From Alphaproteobacteria bacterium (lineage in GTDB: Bacteria; Pseudomonadota; Alphaproteobacteria; Rs-D84): DNA of 61,327 nt. The stretch is taken from contig JAFGMC010000001.1 of the NCBI GenBank assembly GCA_016927735.1, positions 1 through 61,327 of the forward strand. The letters are read 5' to 3'. The notes under the pieces are model-generated. The model did not search any database. It saw only the letters and a list, made by a program, of their open reading frames with translations, and was not told the DNA's origin. Shown here piece after piece: positions 51,772 to 60,685 of this stretch (positions are counted from its first letter, which is position 1; the number at the start of each line of letters is the position of its first letter). The translations under genes and the position numbers were made by a program.

Positions 51772-52290
51772 GAAAATAAACCGGTTTTAATTGTTGGGTT
51801 GGGAAATCCAGGGGATAATTATAGATATACAAGACATAATGTTGGTTTTATGGCGGTCGACTTTTTAGCAGGTTCAGATTCAACTTGGAAAAAAGAAAAA
51901 GATGCGCAGACAACGCACATCAATGTTGATGGGTATAAAGTAATAATTGCAAAGCCACAAACATTTATGAATAACAGTGGGATTCCTGTTCAGGCTTTGA
52001 TGGTTTTTTATAAAATCCCGCTTGAAAATTTAATTGTAATTCACGATGATATGGATTTAAAAACGGGCAGTGTCCGGGAAAAAATTGGTGGCGGCAGTGC
52101 AGGGCACAATGGAATAAAATCTCTGGATAATAATGTTGGTAAAGATTATACGCGTATCAGAATTGGGATTGGTCACCCACGTGATACAGGTTCATTAATT
52201 GATCCATCTGATTGGGTTTTGGGAAAATTTTCAAGTGATGAATTAAAAGAAATAAAGTCTGCAATAAAAACGATAAAAATTATTGATTAG
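51766..52290 (+). CDS. pth: peptidyl-tRNA hydrolase
   Basis: Pth frees tRNA from stalled peptidyl-tRNA. The 174-residue product has VLIVGLGNPGDNYRYTRHNV with Asn14 and catalytic His24, AKPQTFMNNSGIPV, VIHDDMDLKTGSVREKIGGG with the catalytic Asp, and GSAGHNGIKS. It is slightly shorter than the usual 190. ATG 51766 is chosen because it follows AAAGAGAGTC and the protein starts MQENKPVLIVGLGN. The start codons of pth and the divergent barrel gene are 47 bases apart. Confidence 0.95.
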   Translation: MQENKPVLIVGLGNPGDNYRYTRHNVGFMAVDFLAGSDSTWKKEKDAQTTHINVDGYKVIIAKPQTFMNNSGIPVQALMVFYKIPLENLIVIHDDMDLKTGSVREKIGGGSAGHNGIKSLDNNVGKDYTRIRIGIGHPRDTGSLIDPSDWVLGKFSSDELKEIKSAIKTIKIID

Positions 52291-53285
52291 TACTTTACGT
52301 TGTGTGGTATATAAAAACATCCATTAATATCACAGAATTTTGTGCCATCAGAACCGCCCTTGATATAACATGATAATTCTTCTGTTGTAGAGTGTACACC
52401 ACCATCACTGGTTTTCCCAGCAGCACATGGTTGATGAACCCCACCAGGGCAGAAATACCCTGCGGTACATGGTGTGCATTCAAGTATGCTGTTGGTACTA
52501 TAATGAGTGGTATCGTAAAATTCACTTTCGAAACCAGAAAAACAATTTATGTAATATCTACATTGATTGCTGGCAACAAAAAGATATACATCGCCTGTTT
52601 CACCACCTAAAATAGGAGTTGTACATTGTGTCCATTGGGCATATAAAGTTGTGTTAGCAGTTTTATTCCATACATGCGCTGATGAACCATCAGAATTATA
52701 GTATTTTGTTCCACCAGTTACAGCATCAAAATAACCATTAAACACATAACCTGAACGTGTTGAAAAAGATGTTATTGTCGGCATAGGATTATTATATACA
52801 GCGGTTACAGAAGGTGTGCCACCAGATCCACCATTTGAATTTAATGTCACAGTGTATGATAATGCAGAACAACTTGCATTATATTGCCCCTCGTTTTGAA
52901 TATCACCATAACCAGGTAAACATGCCGTCATCCAAACACACATGTTACTGTAAGTAGTTAATGTACATGTTGAATTTACAGTTGCGCATGGTTCACATGG
53001 TTCGCATGATGTAGTTCCAACCAAATAAAAACCAGTATTACAACTGCAATTATCATTAATAAAAAATGCATTTGCCGCACAATTTTGTAAACAACATGGG
53101 TTTGGGGACAACGTTGTAACTTCTGAATAAGTAGCAGGACTTGATAGTACTTGTGTTGGTTGTGTTGTACAAGATGAAGTAGCAATTACTGTTGAATTTG
53201 TACAATCAATAGCATATGAAGTGTTAATTATACCGGATATAATTATACTAACAAATATATGTAAAATTATTATTGATTTTCTCAC
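52287..53285 (-). CDS. exported Cys-rich protein with an InlB B-repeat
   Basis: GTG 53285 is the likely start (AAGGA upstream; the frame continues to an ATG at 53357). The product of about 332 residues has a signal peptide (hydrophobic SIIILHIFVSIIISGIINTS, cleavage after YA), Cys-rich segments (CNTGFYLVGTTSCEPCEPC near 85-103), a Listeria-Bacteroides/InlB B-repeat (VTLNSNGGSGGTPSVTAVYN; FNGYFDAVTGGTKYYNSDGS; LYAQW), and a GCC2/GCC3-like module CTPCTAGYFCPGG. It overlaps the pth stop by 4 bases on the opposite strand. Surface or secreted protein; the repeat is usually a surface-protein module. Function unknown. Confidence 0.72.
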   Translation of the reverse strand: MRKSIIILHIFVSIIISGIINTSYAIDCTNSTVIATSSCTTQPTQVLSSPATYSEVTTLSPNPCCLQNCAANAFFINDNCSCNTGFYLVGTTSCEPCEPCATVNSTCTLTTYSNMCVWMTACLPGYGDIQNEGQYNASCSALSYTVTLNSNGGSGGTPSVTAVYNNPMPTITSFSTRSGYVFNGYFDAVTGGTKYYNSDGSSAHVWNKTANTTLYAQWTQCTTPILGGETGDVYLFVASNQCRYYINCFSGFESEFYDTTHYSTNSILECTPCTAGYFCPGGVHQPCAAGKTSDGGVHSTTEELSCYIKGGSDGTKFCDINGCFYIPHNVKY

Positions 53286-53342
53286 CTGTAAATAATCCTT
53301 TGTTAAACCAAAGTTTAAACTAAAAAATATGAACAAGTCAAA

Positions 53343-53376
53343 CAAAAACCCGTACATTTAATTAAATGCACGGGTT
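53343..53376 (-). terminator. intrinsic terminator of the lipoprotein gene
   Basis: AACCCGT.CATTTAA and TTAAATG.ACGGGTT (53347-53376) form a 15-bp inverted repeat with one internal pair that is G-T on the minus strand; T-rich sequence follows on that strand. Confidence 0.75.
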
Positions 53377-53398
53377 AATAAATGTTTATATACAATAA

Positions 53399-53854
53399 TT
53401 ATCTTGATCTGTGTAATAAACTATCCAATGTTTCAACGGTTGAAAGATACGATTTACTTTTGTTGTAAAGATTTGTCATAGTAGTTTCATTTGTTGGTAG
53501 TGGATCGCCTAACTCTATACGTGCTGTTTCAACTACAGCTTTAAACGCTTTTGTTGAATCATAAAAGTTATTTATAAAACCATTATAATTCCTAACAGCT
53601 TCTTGAGAAAATTTTGAATTAAAATAATTTGTTATATCTGATTCAACGGTTTTTGCTGGTTCAACAGCAGCACGAACTTGATTCGCATACATTGCACTAT
53701 CTGCACGTGCTTGATCAACTTTTACCTTGTTTGGATCAATTTGTGTAACAGATTCATCTTTTTCGCATGATGTGAATGTTGGTGCCAGACCCATTGCCAG
53801 CAACATCATTAAATAAACTTTTTTTATATTATAAGGCATAACTTTTTTAAACAT
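53399..53854 (-). CDS. putative lipoprotein, Bacteroidota-like signal
   Basis: The 151-residue product has a basic start, a hydrophobic core (LMMLLAMGLAPTFTS) and a lipobox-like TFTSC followed by EKDES; cleavage before Cys30 would leave a lipid-anchored protein. The pattern C-E-K-D-E resembles Bacteroidota surface-lipoprotein export signals rather than a typical proteobacterial one. The mature part is mostly helical and charged with one N-terminal Cys only. AAAAGGAGTGTAG precedes the ATG. No known domain. It is downstream of member E on the same strand; whether they share an mRNA is unclear. Confidence 0.65.
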   Translation of the reverse strand: MFKKVMPYNIKKVYLMMLLAMGLAPTFTSCEKDESVTQIDPNKVKVDQARADSAMYANQVRAAVEPAKTVESDITNYFNSKFSQEAVRNYNGFINNFYDSTKAFKAVVETARIELGDPLPTNETTMTNLYNKSKSYLSTVETLDSLLHRSR

Positions 53855-53964
53855 TCTACACTCCTTTTGTTGTGTTTTTATGTTTATGTATATACATTAT
53901 AGTCCAGAAATATGATTTGTCAAATATATAAAGAAAATAACAAAACATATGTTAATAAGTATTT

Positions 53965-56900
53965 TTAATATTTTATAAGTAAATTATTAAGAGTATTTGT
54001 TGGATAAACAGATCCGCTGTTGTTTATTTTATTACAGTTTACGCTTTCACCGCCAAATGTATAATCGGAATTTAATGTTCCCCATACCTTACTGTTAAAA
54101 TCAAATACACATTTTGATCCAGAGTTAGCGTCCAAACTATAAAAATTGTATGGATACATTGTTTGTTGGACCTCTGTATCTGATGGTTCGCCAGCAGAAT
54201 CTAAATTAAATAATGGGCTCATATAAACACCTGTATCATAACCGATAACAATGAAATATCCACCATCACACTCTAATCCTTGCCCGCTCGGCCAGCCAGT
54301 TGCAGCATCAACATCTGTTGCTGATAATGTTCCATCAACACATAATAATATATTTATACTGGATTTATAGTAATTAACATCACCATCAAATGCGGCGACA
54401 AAAGTGACACTGGTTGTTGGGCCAGAACTTGGGGCACATATATTTGAAGACTGAGAATATTGATTTGTATAATAATAATTGTTAAGAATATATGGCTCGA
54501 GTCCTGGAACCGACAACAATGATTCACAACAATTACCATAGATATCTTTAAATCCATCTGGGCAACAGTTTGTCCAGGATGATGAAATAAACAATTGGTC
54601 TTCAATTGTACATATTTGTTTATCCGAAGATAAATTAGAAGCAAGTTCGCAAGTAGTCACACCATCAATAATTATAGGTACATATCCAGCACCACAAGAT
54701 GTATCGCGACAACTGTCAATAAGTTCAGTTGTTCCTGTATTTTCTGCAAACCAAGATAACAAGGTATCTGTATCTGATGAAGTTTCCTTTATCATATTTT
54801 GTGGAATTGTATCCAAATCGGTGTCTTGACGAAATTCGCAATTTCCCCAAATTTTTTCTGCAATACGACATGTCCCACAATCAGGTTGACCAAATGTTCC
54901 ACATGTTGCGCAAATATCATATACACAAGATTGACTGGATGGGTCACAATTTATAGATTCGTTCGTTCTGACGGAATTTATTCCGTAGTTTTCTGTATAG
55001 AAATCACCACTAGAAGCAGAAGGTGTTTTTCCAAATTTTGTCATTATGCTTGAAATAGAATCACCTCCAGCATCTGCCACGCATTGAACAACATCTTCCC
55101 AACAAGCAGAGCGATTTATAATAGATTTTCTATTAACAGACTTATCAACACTTTCACAAAGTCCGAAATTACCAGAAACAGATTTGCAAGTTTGAATAAT
55201 ACAAGCCTTGCCAACTTCGCGACAAGTTTGAACAATAGTGTCGAATGTTTTATCTGTTTGAATTTCCGTCATACCGCCAACCCAATCAGAATCACCACCA
55301 GTCATTTGTAATAAGGCAGTGCAGGCGGTTTTTACACCATCGCACATTTCATTAACAGTTTTATCCGCAGTCACACCAAAAATAGAAAGTGCACGTGCAT
55401 CAAAATCAGAAATTGATTTAGCTGTGTCTGATAAGCATTCTGTTGTCAAAGATGTACAGCTTTGACGCATATCTTCCAACTTTTTTTCTTGGGCCAGTTT
55501 TATCTGTGATAATGCATCTTCTATAAATGCGTCCCAAACATCATCGGCAATATCTTGGCAATTTTCCATTGCAGGTTCTAAATAAGTTTTCTTTGAATTT
55601 AAAAAAGTCACAAATTGACTGTTGCCACTGACTTCTGTCCAATTCTGATTACCTGTTGGTCTGGTTATCAGATTACCCAAATTAACTAAATTCACAGTCA
55701 AGAATGCTTCGCCTGTCGAAGGATCAATATATCTTCCAGTAATATCCAAACATTTGCCCAGATCTGTGCCGCAAACAGATGAACTGGTCATCATATCCAG
55801 TATTTTCTTTTTACATGCAAGAATATCATCAGAATTACGTTTTTGATGAATGTCCAGTCTGGACATATCCAGTAATGCGCTGCCTTCACGAACTTTATCA
55901 ATAGCTTGCTCTTGCATTGTTTCGTATGCCTTGGCGACTGTATTACAATCTTGTTCAATTGCCATTTGATAACTGCTTTCTACAATTGATGCGCCATCGG
56001 CGTCACAAATCTCGGCTGCCATTTCGCGACATACAGGAATTGCTGCATTGTAAAGAGCTGTTCCTTCTTTTGCGCTGGTTGCAGCGCCGAGTGTAGAATC
56101 TATATCGTCAAAAGCAGAATCGGTATTCAAAGATAAAGATATTGCAGATAAATCTTTGTTAAAGTTATTATCAGTTGTGCTGGCTTTTAATTTTTTTGAT
56201 ATCTGATCCAGAATACTTTTCGAATCTGATTTATCATCTTGTTGGTATGCAACTTCCCCATCAGTTGCAGTTGATATAGCAGCAGCGTCTTCTTCATCCA
56301 TATTTACAGTTAATAAACGTTCATTAAAATCCAGAATTTTATCTTCAACTTTTGACATTTTTTCTTTTATTTTATCAAAATCATGAATTCTGGTTGAACA
56401 AGCACATCTTTTTAATTGTGTATCTTTGTTTGCACAAAATTCATCCATACAGCTGTAATAAACCTCACGACATTTTTTATAATTAGGTGCTGCAGAAGCA
56501 TTATCATTTTTTACATCATTATTTGTTGCAGCGCGCGCAACACTGGCGCGGGTTGCCGATCTATTGACTTTTATTGATTCAGCTGTTCCACGATTTGCAG
56601 TTGTACGTAAAGATACAGCAGGTGTTTCAATAGCAGAACGGTTTATACTGGTTCTTCCTGAAACTTTTTGATTTACAGTTGAACGACCCTGAACGGTTAT
56701 GTTTCTTGGATTGTTTGATAGATTTGTTTTTGTAGATTCACGTGTTGTCACAGATCTATCTTTGGAATATGTGGAAGCATCTGCTTTTTGAGAATTATTA
56801 ACAGTCCTTGATGCAGATGATATTGCTGGCGTATAAGAATTGTCAGTTTTTTGGCGCACAGAAACAACAGCGTTTGCAGCATTTCGTTTTGCAGCAGCAC

Positions 56901-56988
56901 GCGCACTGTCAATTATATCATCAGCATAAACCGCATGAATCCCAAGCGGTACAACGCAAATAGCAAAAAGCAATGCAAGTTTCTTCAT
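53965..56988 (-). CDS. large exported Cys-rich protein, CMDxFC family (member E)
   Basis: This is the largest member at 1007 residues. A signal peptide (MKKLALLFAICVVPLGIHAV) is followed by a linker of about 140 residues rich in Ser, Thr, Asn, Arg and Ala, then C173-x6-CMDEFC-x9-C-x-C197. The helical body has DDVWDAFIEDALSQIKLAQ and C-x6-C pairs. The C-terminal third is Cys-rich (CATCGTFGQPDCGTC; CCPDGFKDIYGNCC). Layout and promoter match member B. It starts just downstream of tRNA-Leu. Envelope or surface location is inferred; function unknown. Confidence 0.8.
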   Translation of the reverse strand: MKKLALLFAICVVPLGIHAVYADDIIDSARAAAKRNAANAVVSVRQKTDNSYTPAISSASRTVNNSQKADASTYSKDRSVTTRESTKTNLSNNPRNITVQGRSTVNQKVSGRTSINRSAIETPAVSLRTTANRGTAESIKVNRSATRASVARAATNNDVKNDNASAAPNYKKCREVYYSCMDEFCANKDTQLKRCACSTRIHDFDKIKEKMSKVEDKILDFNERLLTVNMDEEDAAAISTATDGEVAYQQDDKSDSKSILDQISKKLKASTTDNNFNKDLSAISLSLNTDSAFDDIDSTLGAATSAKEGTALYNAAIPVCREMAAEICDADGASIVESSYQMAIEQDCNTVAKAYETMQEQAIDKVREGSALLDMSRLDIHQKRNSDDILACKKKILDMMTSSSVCGTDLGKCLDITGRYIDPSTGEAFLTVNLVNLGNLITRPTGNQNWTEVSGNSQFVTFLNSKKTYLEPAMENCQDIADDVWDAFIEDALSQIKLAQEKKLEDMRQSCTSLTTECLSDTAKSISDFDARALSIFGVTADKTVNEMCDGVKTACTALLQMTGGDSDWVGGMTEIQTDKTFDTIVQTCREVGKACIIQTCKSVSGNFGLCESVDKSVNRKSIINRSACWEDVVQCVADAGGDSISSIMTKFGKTPSASSGDFYTENYGINSVRTNESINCDPSSQSCVYDICATCGTFGQPDCGTCRIAEKIWGNCEFRQDTDLDTIPQNMIKETSSDTDTLLSWFAENTGTTELIDSCRDTSCGAGYVPIIIDGVTTCELASNLSSDKQICTIEDQLFISSSWTNCCPDGFKDIYGNCCESLLSVPGLEPYILNNYYYTNQYSQSSNICAPSSGPTTSVTFVAAFDGDVNYYKSSINILLCVDGTLSATDVDAATGWPSGQGLECDGGYFIVIGYDTGVYMSPLFNLDSAGEPSDTEVQQTMYPYNFYSLDANSGSKCVFDFNSKVWGTLNSDYTFGGESVNCNKINNSGSVYPTNTLNNLLIKY

Positions 56989-56999
56989 TTCTGGTAATC

Positions 57000-57029
57000 A
57001 TGTTAGCAAAATTATGAATTTTTGAGCAA
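57000..57029 (-). promoter_or_regulatory. promoter of CMDxFC member E, shared design with member B
   Basis: On the minus strand ACTTGCTC (with TTGCTC at 57029-57024), an 18-base spacer ending TTTTGC, and TAACAT (57005-57000) lie 11 bases before the ATG. Element sequences and spacing match those upstream of 37123. Confidence 0.6.
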
Positions 57030-57043
57030 GTATAAAAAATTAA

Positions 57044-57128
57044 TGGTGGGACTAAGGAGATTTGAACTCCTATGGATTTCTCCACTACCACCTCAAGGTA
57101 GCGCGTCTACCAGTTTCGCCATAGTCCC
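57044..57128 (-). tRNA. tRNA-Leu (GAG anticodon)
   Basis: Minus-strand sequence folds as a tRNA with a long variable arm: acceptor stem GGGACTA/TAGTCCC, D-arm with CTGGTAGAC, anticodon stem CTACC/GGTAG enclosing TTGAGGT (anticodon GAG), T-arm GGAGTTCAAATCTCC, and encoded CCA at 57046-57044. GAG reads CUC and CUU leucine codons. The length of 85 with CCA and the class II variable arm agree with tRNA-Leu. Confidence 0.93.
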
Positions 57129-57140
57129 AATTATGGCGCA

Positions 57141-57168
57141 ATAGTACAAGAATCATTTTTTTTTTCAA
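57141..57168 (-). promoter_or_regulatory. promoter of tRNA-Leu
   Basis: On the minus strand TTGAAA (57168-57163), a 16-base spacer and TACTAT (57146-57141) lie 12 bases before the first tRNA base. Both boxes are close to consensus. Confidence 0.65.
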
Positions 57169-57217
57169 CTGTTTTATGATAGAATGTGTCAGAGAATAAT
57201 AATTAGGATGTAGGCTC

Positions 57218-58663
57218 ATGAAAAAAATATCTAAATTAATGGTTAATTGCTCTTTGTTGTTTTTAACACCTTTTGCTGCAAATGCTGCGGGCACTTATTA
57301 TAATGGGACTTATCAACCGACCCAACAGCGATATAATACAACTGGATATTATCCATCGGCTAATCAACAACAAAATAGTTATAACAATTACTATTCTCAA
57401 TATCAACAGCCACAATACCAACAGGTTCAACAGCAACCTTCGACCCAGCAAAGAAATTTTTCTGAAACCCAGCAAGGTTTTTATTTAGATGGTGGAATTT
57501 CACGTGAAACAGCAATGTGGCAATTCGAAATGAAAGATGCGGGCAGTATTTTAAGTTATAATAATATTTCATGGAATGTGTTTGATGTAAATGGTGGATA
57601 TAAATTTGATATGGGAAATACGCCTACCCAAATTGATGTGGGTATAAAAATTGGATCACAGGCCGCTGAATCGACCATGGTTGATGATGATATTACAAAT
57701 GGTGGTTACTTTATAACACAGTGGGTTGATAGTGGTACAGGGGATATTATCGGTGATCAAATTGGTCATGCTTTATCTATTGGAACAACCAGTGGTGGCA
57801 GCATGTTCGGATTTAATATTGGTTTCGGTTTGACAGACTTCTTTAAATGGGGTAATGCAAAAATTACACCATCTATTGGTTATAGAAATTTTGGGTACAA
57901 GTTGGAAACAAAACAAAATTACGGTCTTTCTGTAGATACTTCTAGTTGTTTTATAATTCCGGACACTGGTGAAATTCAATGTGATTCTGCAATTGTTATA
58001 CATTACGCTGATGGTACAGATCAAGTTTTATGGCGTGATGATATGACAGATCCATTGGAAATAGTTGGTACAGATCCAGAAAGTGTTGATATTGGTGGAA
58101 CATATTATTATCAACAACCTGGTGTCAGTCATTCTTATGAAGTGACATGGTCTGGACCTTATGCTGCCTTGGATATAAGATATGATATTAATCAATATAA
58201 TTCTGTTGATGGACGTATTGAATTGGGACTTCCTTCTTATACAGCCACAGGAAATCAGCCATATCGTTCTGATTGGCAACATCCAAAAAGTATAGAAGAT
58301 AGTGCAGGTATCGGTTCGGCAATGCATTTTGGTTTGGCTGGAAACTGGAATACAGCATTGACAGATACTGTAATGTTGTCGGTTGGTTTGACATATGATT
58401 ATTATTCTATCAGTGGCGCCAACGCTAAAACTTATTTGAGTGAAGATTATTATATGGGAATATACGATGCGTTATTGACCGCATGGGAAACAGGCGGATT
58501 TACAGAAGCAGATATGTTGGATCCAACAACTGGTGACCCGACGGCTTTGAATATCAAAGCTTTGGAAAGCAGTTGTCCAGGTTGGGTTTGCAGCGCAGAT
58601 GGTGAAATAGAATCATTCTATAAATCTATGGGTATCAGGGTAGGTCTGAGTGCAAAATTCTAA
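57218..58663 (+). CDS. outer-membrane beta-barrel protein with Gln/Tyr-rich linker
   Basis: The 481-residue product has a signal peptide (hydrophobic LMVNCSLLFLTPFAAN, cleavage near NAA), a low-complexity region rich in Gln, Tyr, Asn and Ser at about 25-90, and then a barrel of alternating beta segments (FYLDGGISRETAMWQFEM; FDVNGGYKFDMGNTPTQIDV; FGFNIGFGLTDFFKWGNAKI; YAALDIRYDINQYN), ending MGIRVGLSAKF with C-terminal Phe, the BAM signal. The family is not recognised. It is divergent from tRNA-Leu and followed by a terminator. Confidence 0.78.
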   Translation: MKKISKLMVNCSLLFLTPFAANAAGTYYNGTYQPTQQRYNTTGYYPSANQQQNSYNNYYSQYQQPQYQQVQQQPSTQQRNFSETQQGFYLDGGISRETAMWQFEMKDAGSILSYNNISWNVFDVNGGYKFDMGNTPTQIDVGIKIGSQAAESTMVDDDITNGGYFITQWVDSGTGDIIGDQIGHALSIGTTSGGSMFGFNIGFGLTDFFKWGNAKITPSIGYRNFGYKLETKQNYGLSVDTSSCFIIPDTGEIQCDSAIVIHYADGTDQVLWRDDMTDPLEIVGTDPESVDIGGTYYYQQPGVSHSYEVTWSGPYAALDIRYDINQYNSVDGRIELGLPSYTATGNQPYRSDWQHPKSIEDSAGIGSAMHFGLAGNWNTALTDTVMLSVGLTYDYYSISGANAKTYLSEDYYMGIYDALLTAWETGGFTEADMLDPTTGDPTALNIKALESSCPGWVCSADGEIESFYKSMGIRVGLSAKF

Positions 58664-58674
58664 AGTGAAAATAT

Positions 58675-58711
58675 CCAAGCCAGTCTAAAATAACTGGCTT
58701 GATTTTTTTTG
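58675..58711 (+). terminator. intrinsic terminator
   Basis: CAAGCCAGT (58676-58684) pairs with ACTGGCTTG (58693-58701) around an 8-base loop, followed by a T-run. Confidence 0.85.
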
Positions 58712-58745
58712 TGTAATTGTTATTCTTGTCCTTCAGAGGCTTTTT

Positions 58746-59369
58746 ATGAAAAATATTTTAAAATGTATCTTAATATTCAGTTCTGTTTTTTTATCCCCAA
58801 TTGTTGCTGGGGCTGCAGATTTGACCAGTACAGCATCTGTAAATGTGACTAGTGATACAGCTTCCAATGCAAAAATTATGGCTTTTAATGAAGCGCGCAG
58901 ACAAATAACAACAGATGTGTTATCTAATTATACAGATAAAGAAAAATTTAATGAATTAATAAAAAATACAGATGATTCTAAACTTACAAATTTGATTTCA
59001 TCAACAAACATAGATGGCGAGCGGTTATCATCAACAACTTATTCGGCAAATATTAAAATGACACTTGATACTGTGGAAGCAAAAAAATGGTTGTCTGAAA
59101 ATAATATTCCAAATTGGTTGGGAAATAATGAAGCGTTGGTTGTTGATAGGGCAACAGTTGTTATTGATATTCCAGATGGATTGCGTGATTGGATAGATTT
59201 AAATCATGCAATACAGACTGAAAAACTGGATATTGAAATAAAAAGAATTTTTGGCGATCAGGTGACAGTGACAGTTCTAATGACAGATAGGTCTAAAATA
59301 ATTGCAGTGGTACGGATTTTGGGTTGGAAATATTCAGAAAATAATGGTTTTTTAAGAATATGGAAATAA
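58746..59369 (+). CDS. exported protein of unknown function
   Basis: The 207-residue product has a signal peptide (MKNILKCILIFSSVFLSPIV, cleavage near GAA). The mature protein looks like a small alpha/beta domain: an N-terminal AFNEARRQITTDVLSNY helix and later ANIKMTLDTVEAKKWLSENNIP, a pattern reminiscent of DUF2066-type periplasmic proteins, but the resemblance is weak. No cysteines in the mature part, unlike most neighbours. AGAGGC precedes the ATG. It stands between two transcription units. Confidence 0.6.
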   Translation: MKNILKCILIFSSVFLSPIVAGAADLTSTASVNVTSDTASNAKIMAFNEARRQITTDVLSNYTDKEKFNELIKNTDDSKLTNLISSTNIDGERLSSTTYSANIKMTLDTVEAKKWLSENNIPNWLGNNEALVVDRATVVIDIPDGLRDWIDLNHAIQTEKLDIEIKRIFGDQVTVTVLMTDRSKIIAVVRILGWKYSENNGFLRIWK

Positions 59370-59480
59370 ATTATCAACACTTTATAACCTTATAAGCAAA
59401 ATATTATTTTTTAATAAGAAAGGTTTTGATAAGGTAAGTTTTTCAATTGACAATATATCGCAAAATATGCAAAAATAGTG

Positions 59481-59510
59481 TTGTCAGAAGGATAAAAAAC
59501 CGCCTAGGAT
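59481..59510 (+). promoter_or_regulatory. candidate promoter for the zincin-like operon
   Basis: TTGTCA (59481-59486), an 18-base spacer and TAGGAT (59505-59510) lie 38 bases before the ATG at 59549. TTGACA at 59447 lacks a good -10 box. Confidence 0.4.
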
Positions 59511-59548
59511 AAATTGTTATTTAAATTAGGTATCAGGTTGGGGGATAA

Positions 59549-60685
59549 ATGCTAAATAAAGCTAGTTTTTTTAAAGGAAAGTCAAATATTGCAATAAAAA
59601 AATGGTTGTTGGCCATGGCTTTGGTTTTTATGGGATTTAGCAATGTACAATCACAAGATAAAGATGCTTCTCAACAAGATAATCAAAAAAAAGAAATAAA
59701 TACAAACGATGAATTTAATAAGGGCTCATCAAAAATTGCCCAATTTCCTGTCGATTCTTTGGATTTGAATTTCTTGGCGAAATTACCATTGGACGAATTT
59801 TTGAAACTCGTTCGGTCCCCTGGTGAAAGTGTTGATATTGATTCTATATTTGCAATGCCAGATAATGAATTTTATGCATATACTAATAAATCGTTTCGTG
59901 CACCAGCAAGAACAGAGGTTGATACGGTATTGGTTCATGATTGGAATAAATTTGAGAAGTTCGGAAAGTTTTATGATGCCTATATTTCAGATGGTATTTA
60001 TTACAGTAATCTTAATTTGATAAAATTGAATTATTATAAGGCTGTTGGTAACGATGCCGAGACAGTTAAAATTGTTGGGTTGAAAAACGACAGAATTAAG
60101 TCTAATTGGTTTCATGAACATAAACATGCCGAAGATTGGTGGAGTTTGTTGGGTAAAATTGCAACATTAGATTTAAAAGAAATTTCTGAAATTGCCGTTC
60201 ATAATGAGATAGCAGCACGTTTTGAAGAAGAATACAGAATGGCTGGAAAAGATGCATCAATGGATAAAATTTTAAGCAAAATTTTAGATGATGCAAATAA
60301 AAGCTTTTATATATATATAAAGAACAAACAGTTTATTACAGAAACAGATTATATGTTGTCTGTTGTAAAAGCTCAGTTGAACATGTTGCAAAGTAGACCA
60401 AATTTGGCTGGTAAATATGGACAAGTTCCATTTAAACAAATTTTGCGTGATAAATATACATTTGATGGTGTTTGTTTATTTGATAAAGTTTCTATGGATA
60501 CACGTATTAGATTGGATGAATTTATATCTGGTGTTCTTGATTTTGAAGAATTCTCGAATGATATGTCCAGTTTAAAAACAAAAAGAAAAATGGATATTGC
60601 AGAGATCAAGTCTATTCAGAAAAGTGTTTTTGTAAAAAATAATACAAAGCAGATAGTTATGAAAAGCGAGAGGGAAGGCAGATGA
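59549..60685 (+). CDS. putative secreted zincin-like metallopeptidase
   Basis: The 378-residue product has a basic start and a hydrophobic core (KWLLAMALVFMGFSNVQSQ), read as a signal peptide. HEHKH at 189-193 fits the zinc-binding HExxH motif (SNWFHEHKHAEDWWSLLGK), and NEIAARFEEEYR at 219-230 could supply the third zinc ligand 27 residues later. The rest is charged and helical, with no Cys cluster. No named family recognised; the N-terminus looks Bacteroidota-like. GGTTGGGGGATAA precedes the ATG. It overlaps the next gene by 4 bases. Confidence 0.6.
   Translation: MLNKASFFKGKSNIAIKKWLLAMALVFMGFSNVQSQDKDASQQDNQKKEINTNDEFNKGSSKIAQFPVDSLDLNFLAKLPLDEFLKLVRSPGESVDIDSIFAMPDNEFYAYTNKSFRAPARTEVDTVLVHDWNKFEKFGKFYDAYISDGIYYSNLNLIKLNYYKAVGNDAETVKIVGLKNDRIKSNWFHEHKHAEDWWSLLGKIATLDLKEISEIAVHNEIAARFEEEYRMAGKDASMDKILSKILDDANKSFYIYIKNKQFITETDYMLSVVKAQLNMLQSRPNLAGKYGQVPFKQILRDKYTFDGVCLFDKVSMDTRIRLDEFISGVLDFEEFSNDMSSLKTKRKMDIAEIKSIQKSVFVKNNTKQIVMKSEREGR

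Noticed and set aside
57085-57294. Minus-strand ORF across the tRNA region
   Set aside because: It overlaps tRNA-Leu and the start of the barrel gene; no start signal.
59447-59475. TTGACA at 59447 as the promoter of the zincin-like gene
   Set aside because: No acceptable -10 box lies 15-19 bases downstream; the TTGTCA/TAGGAT pair fits better.
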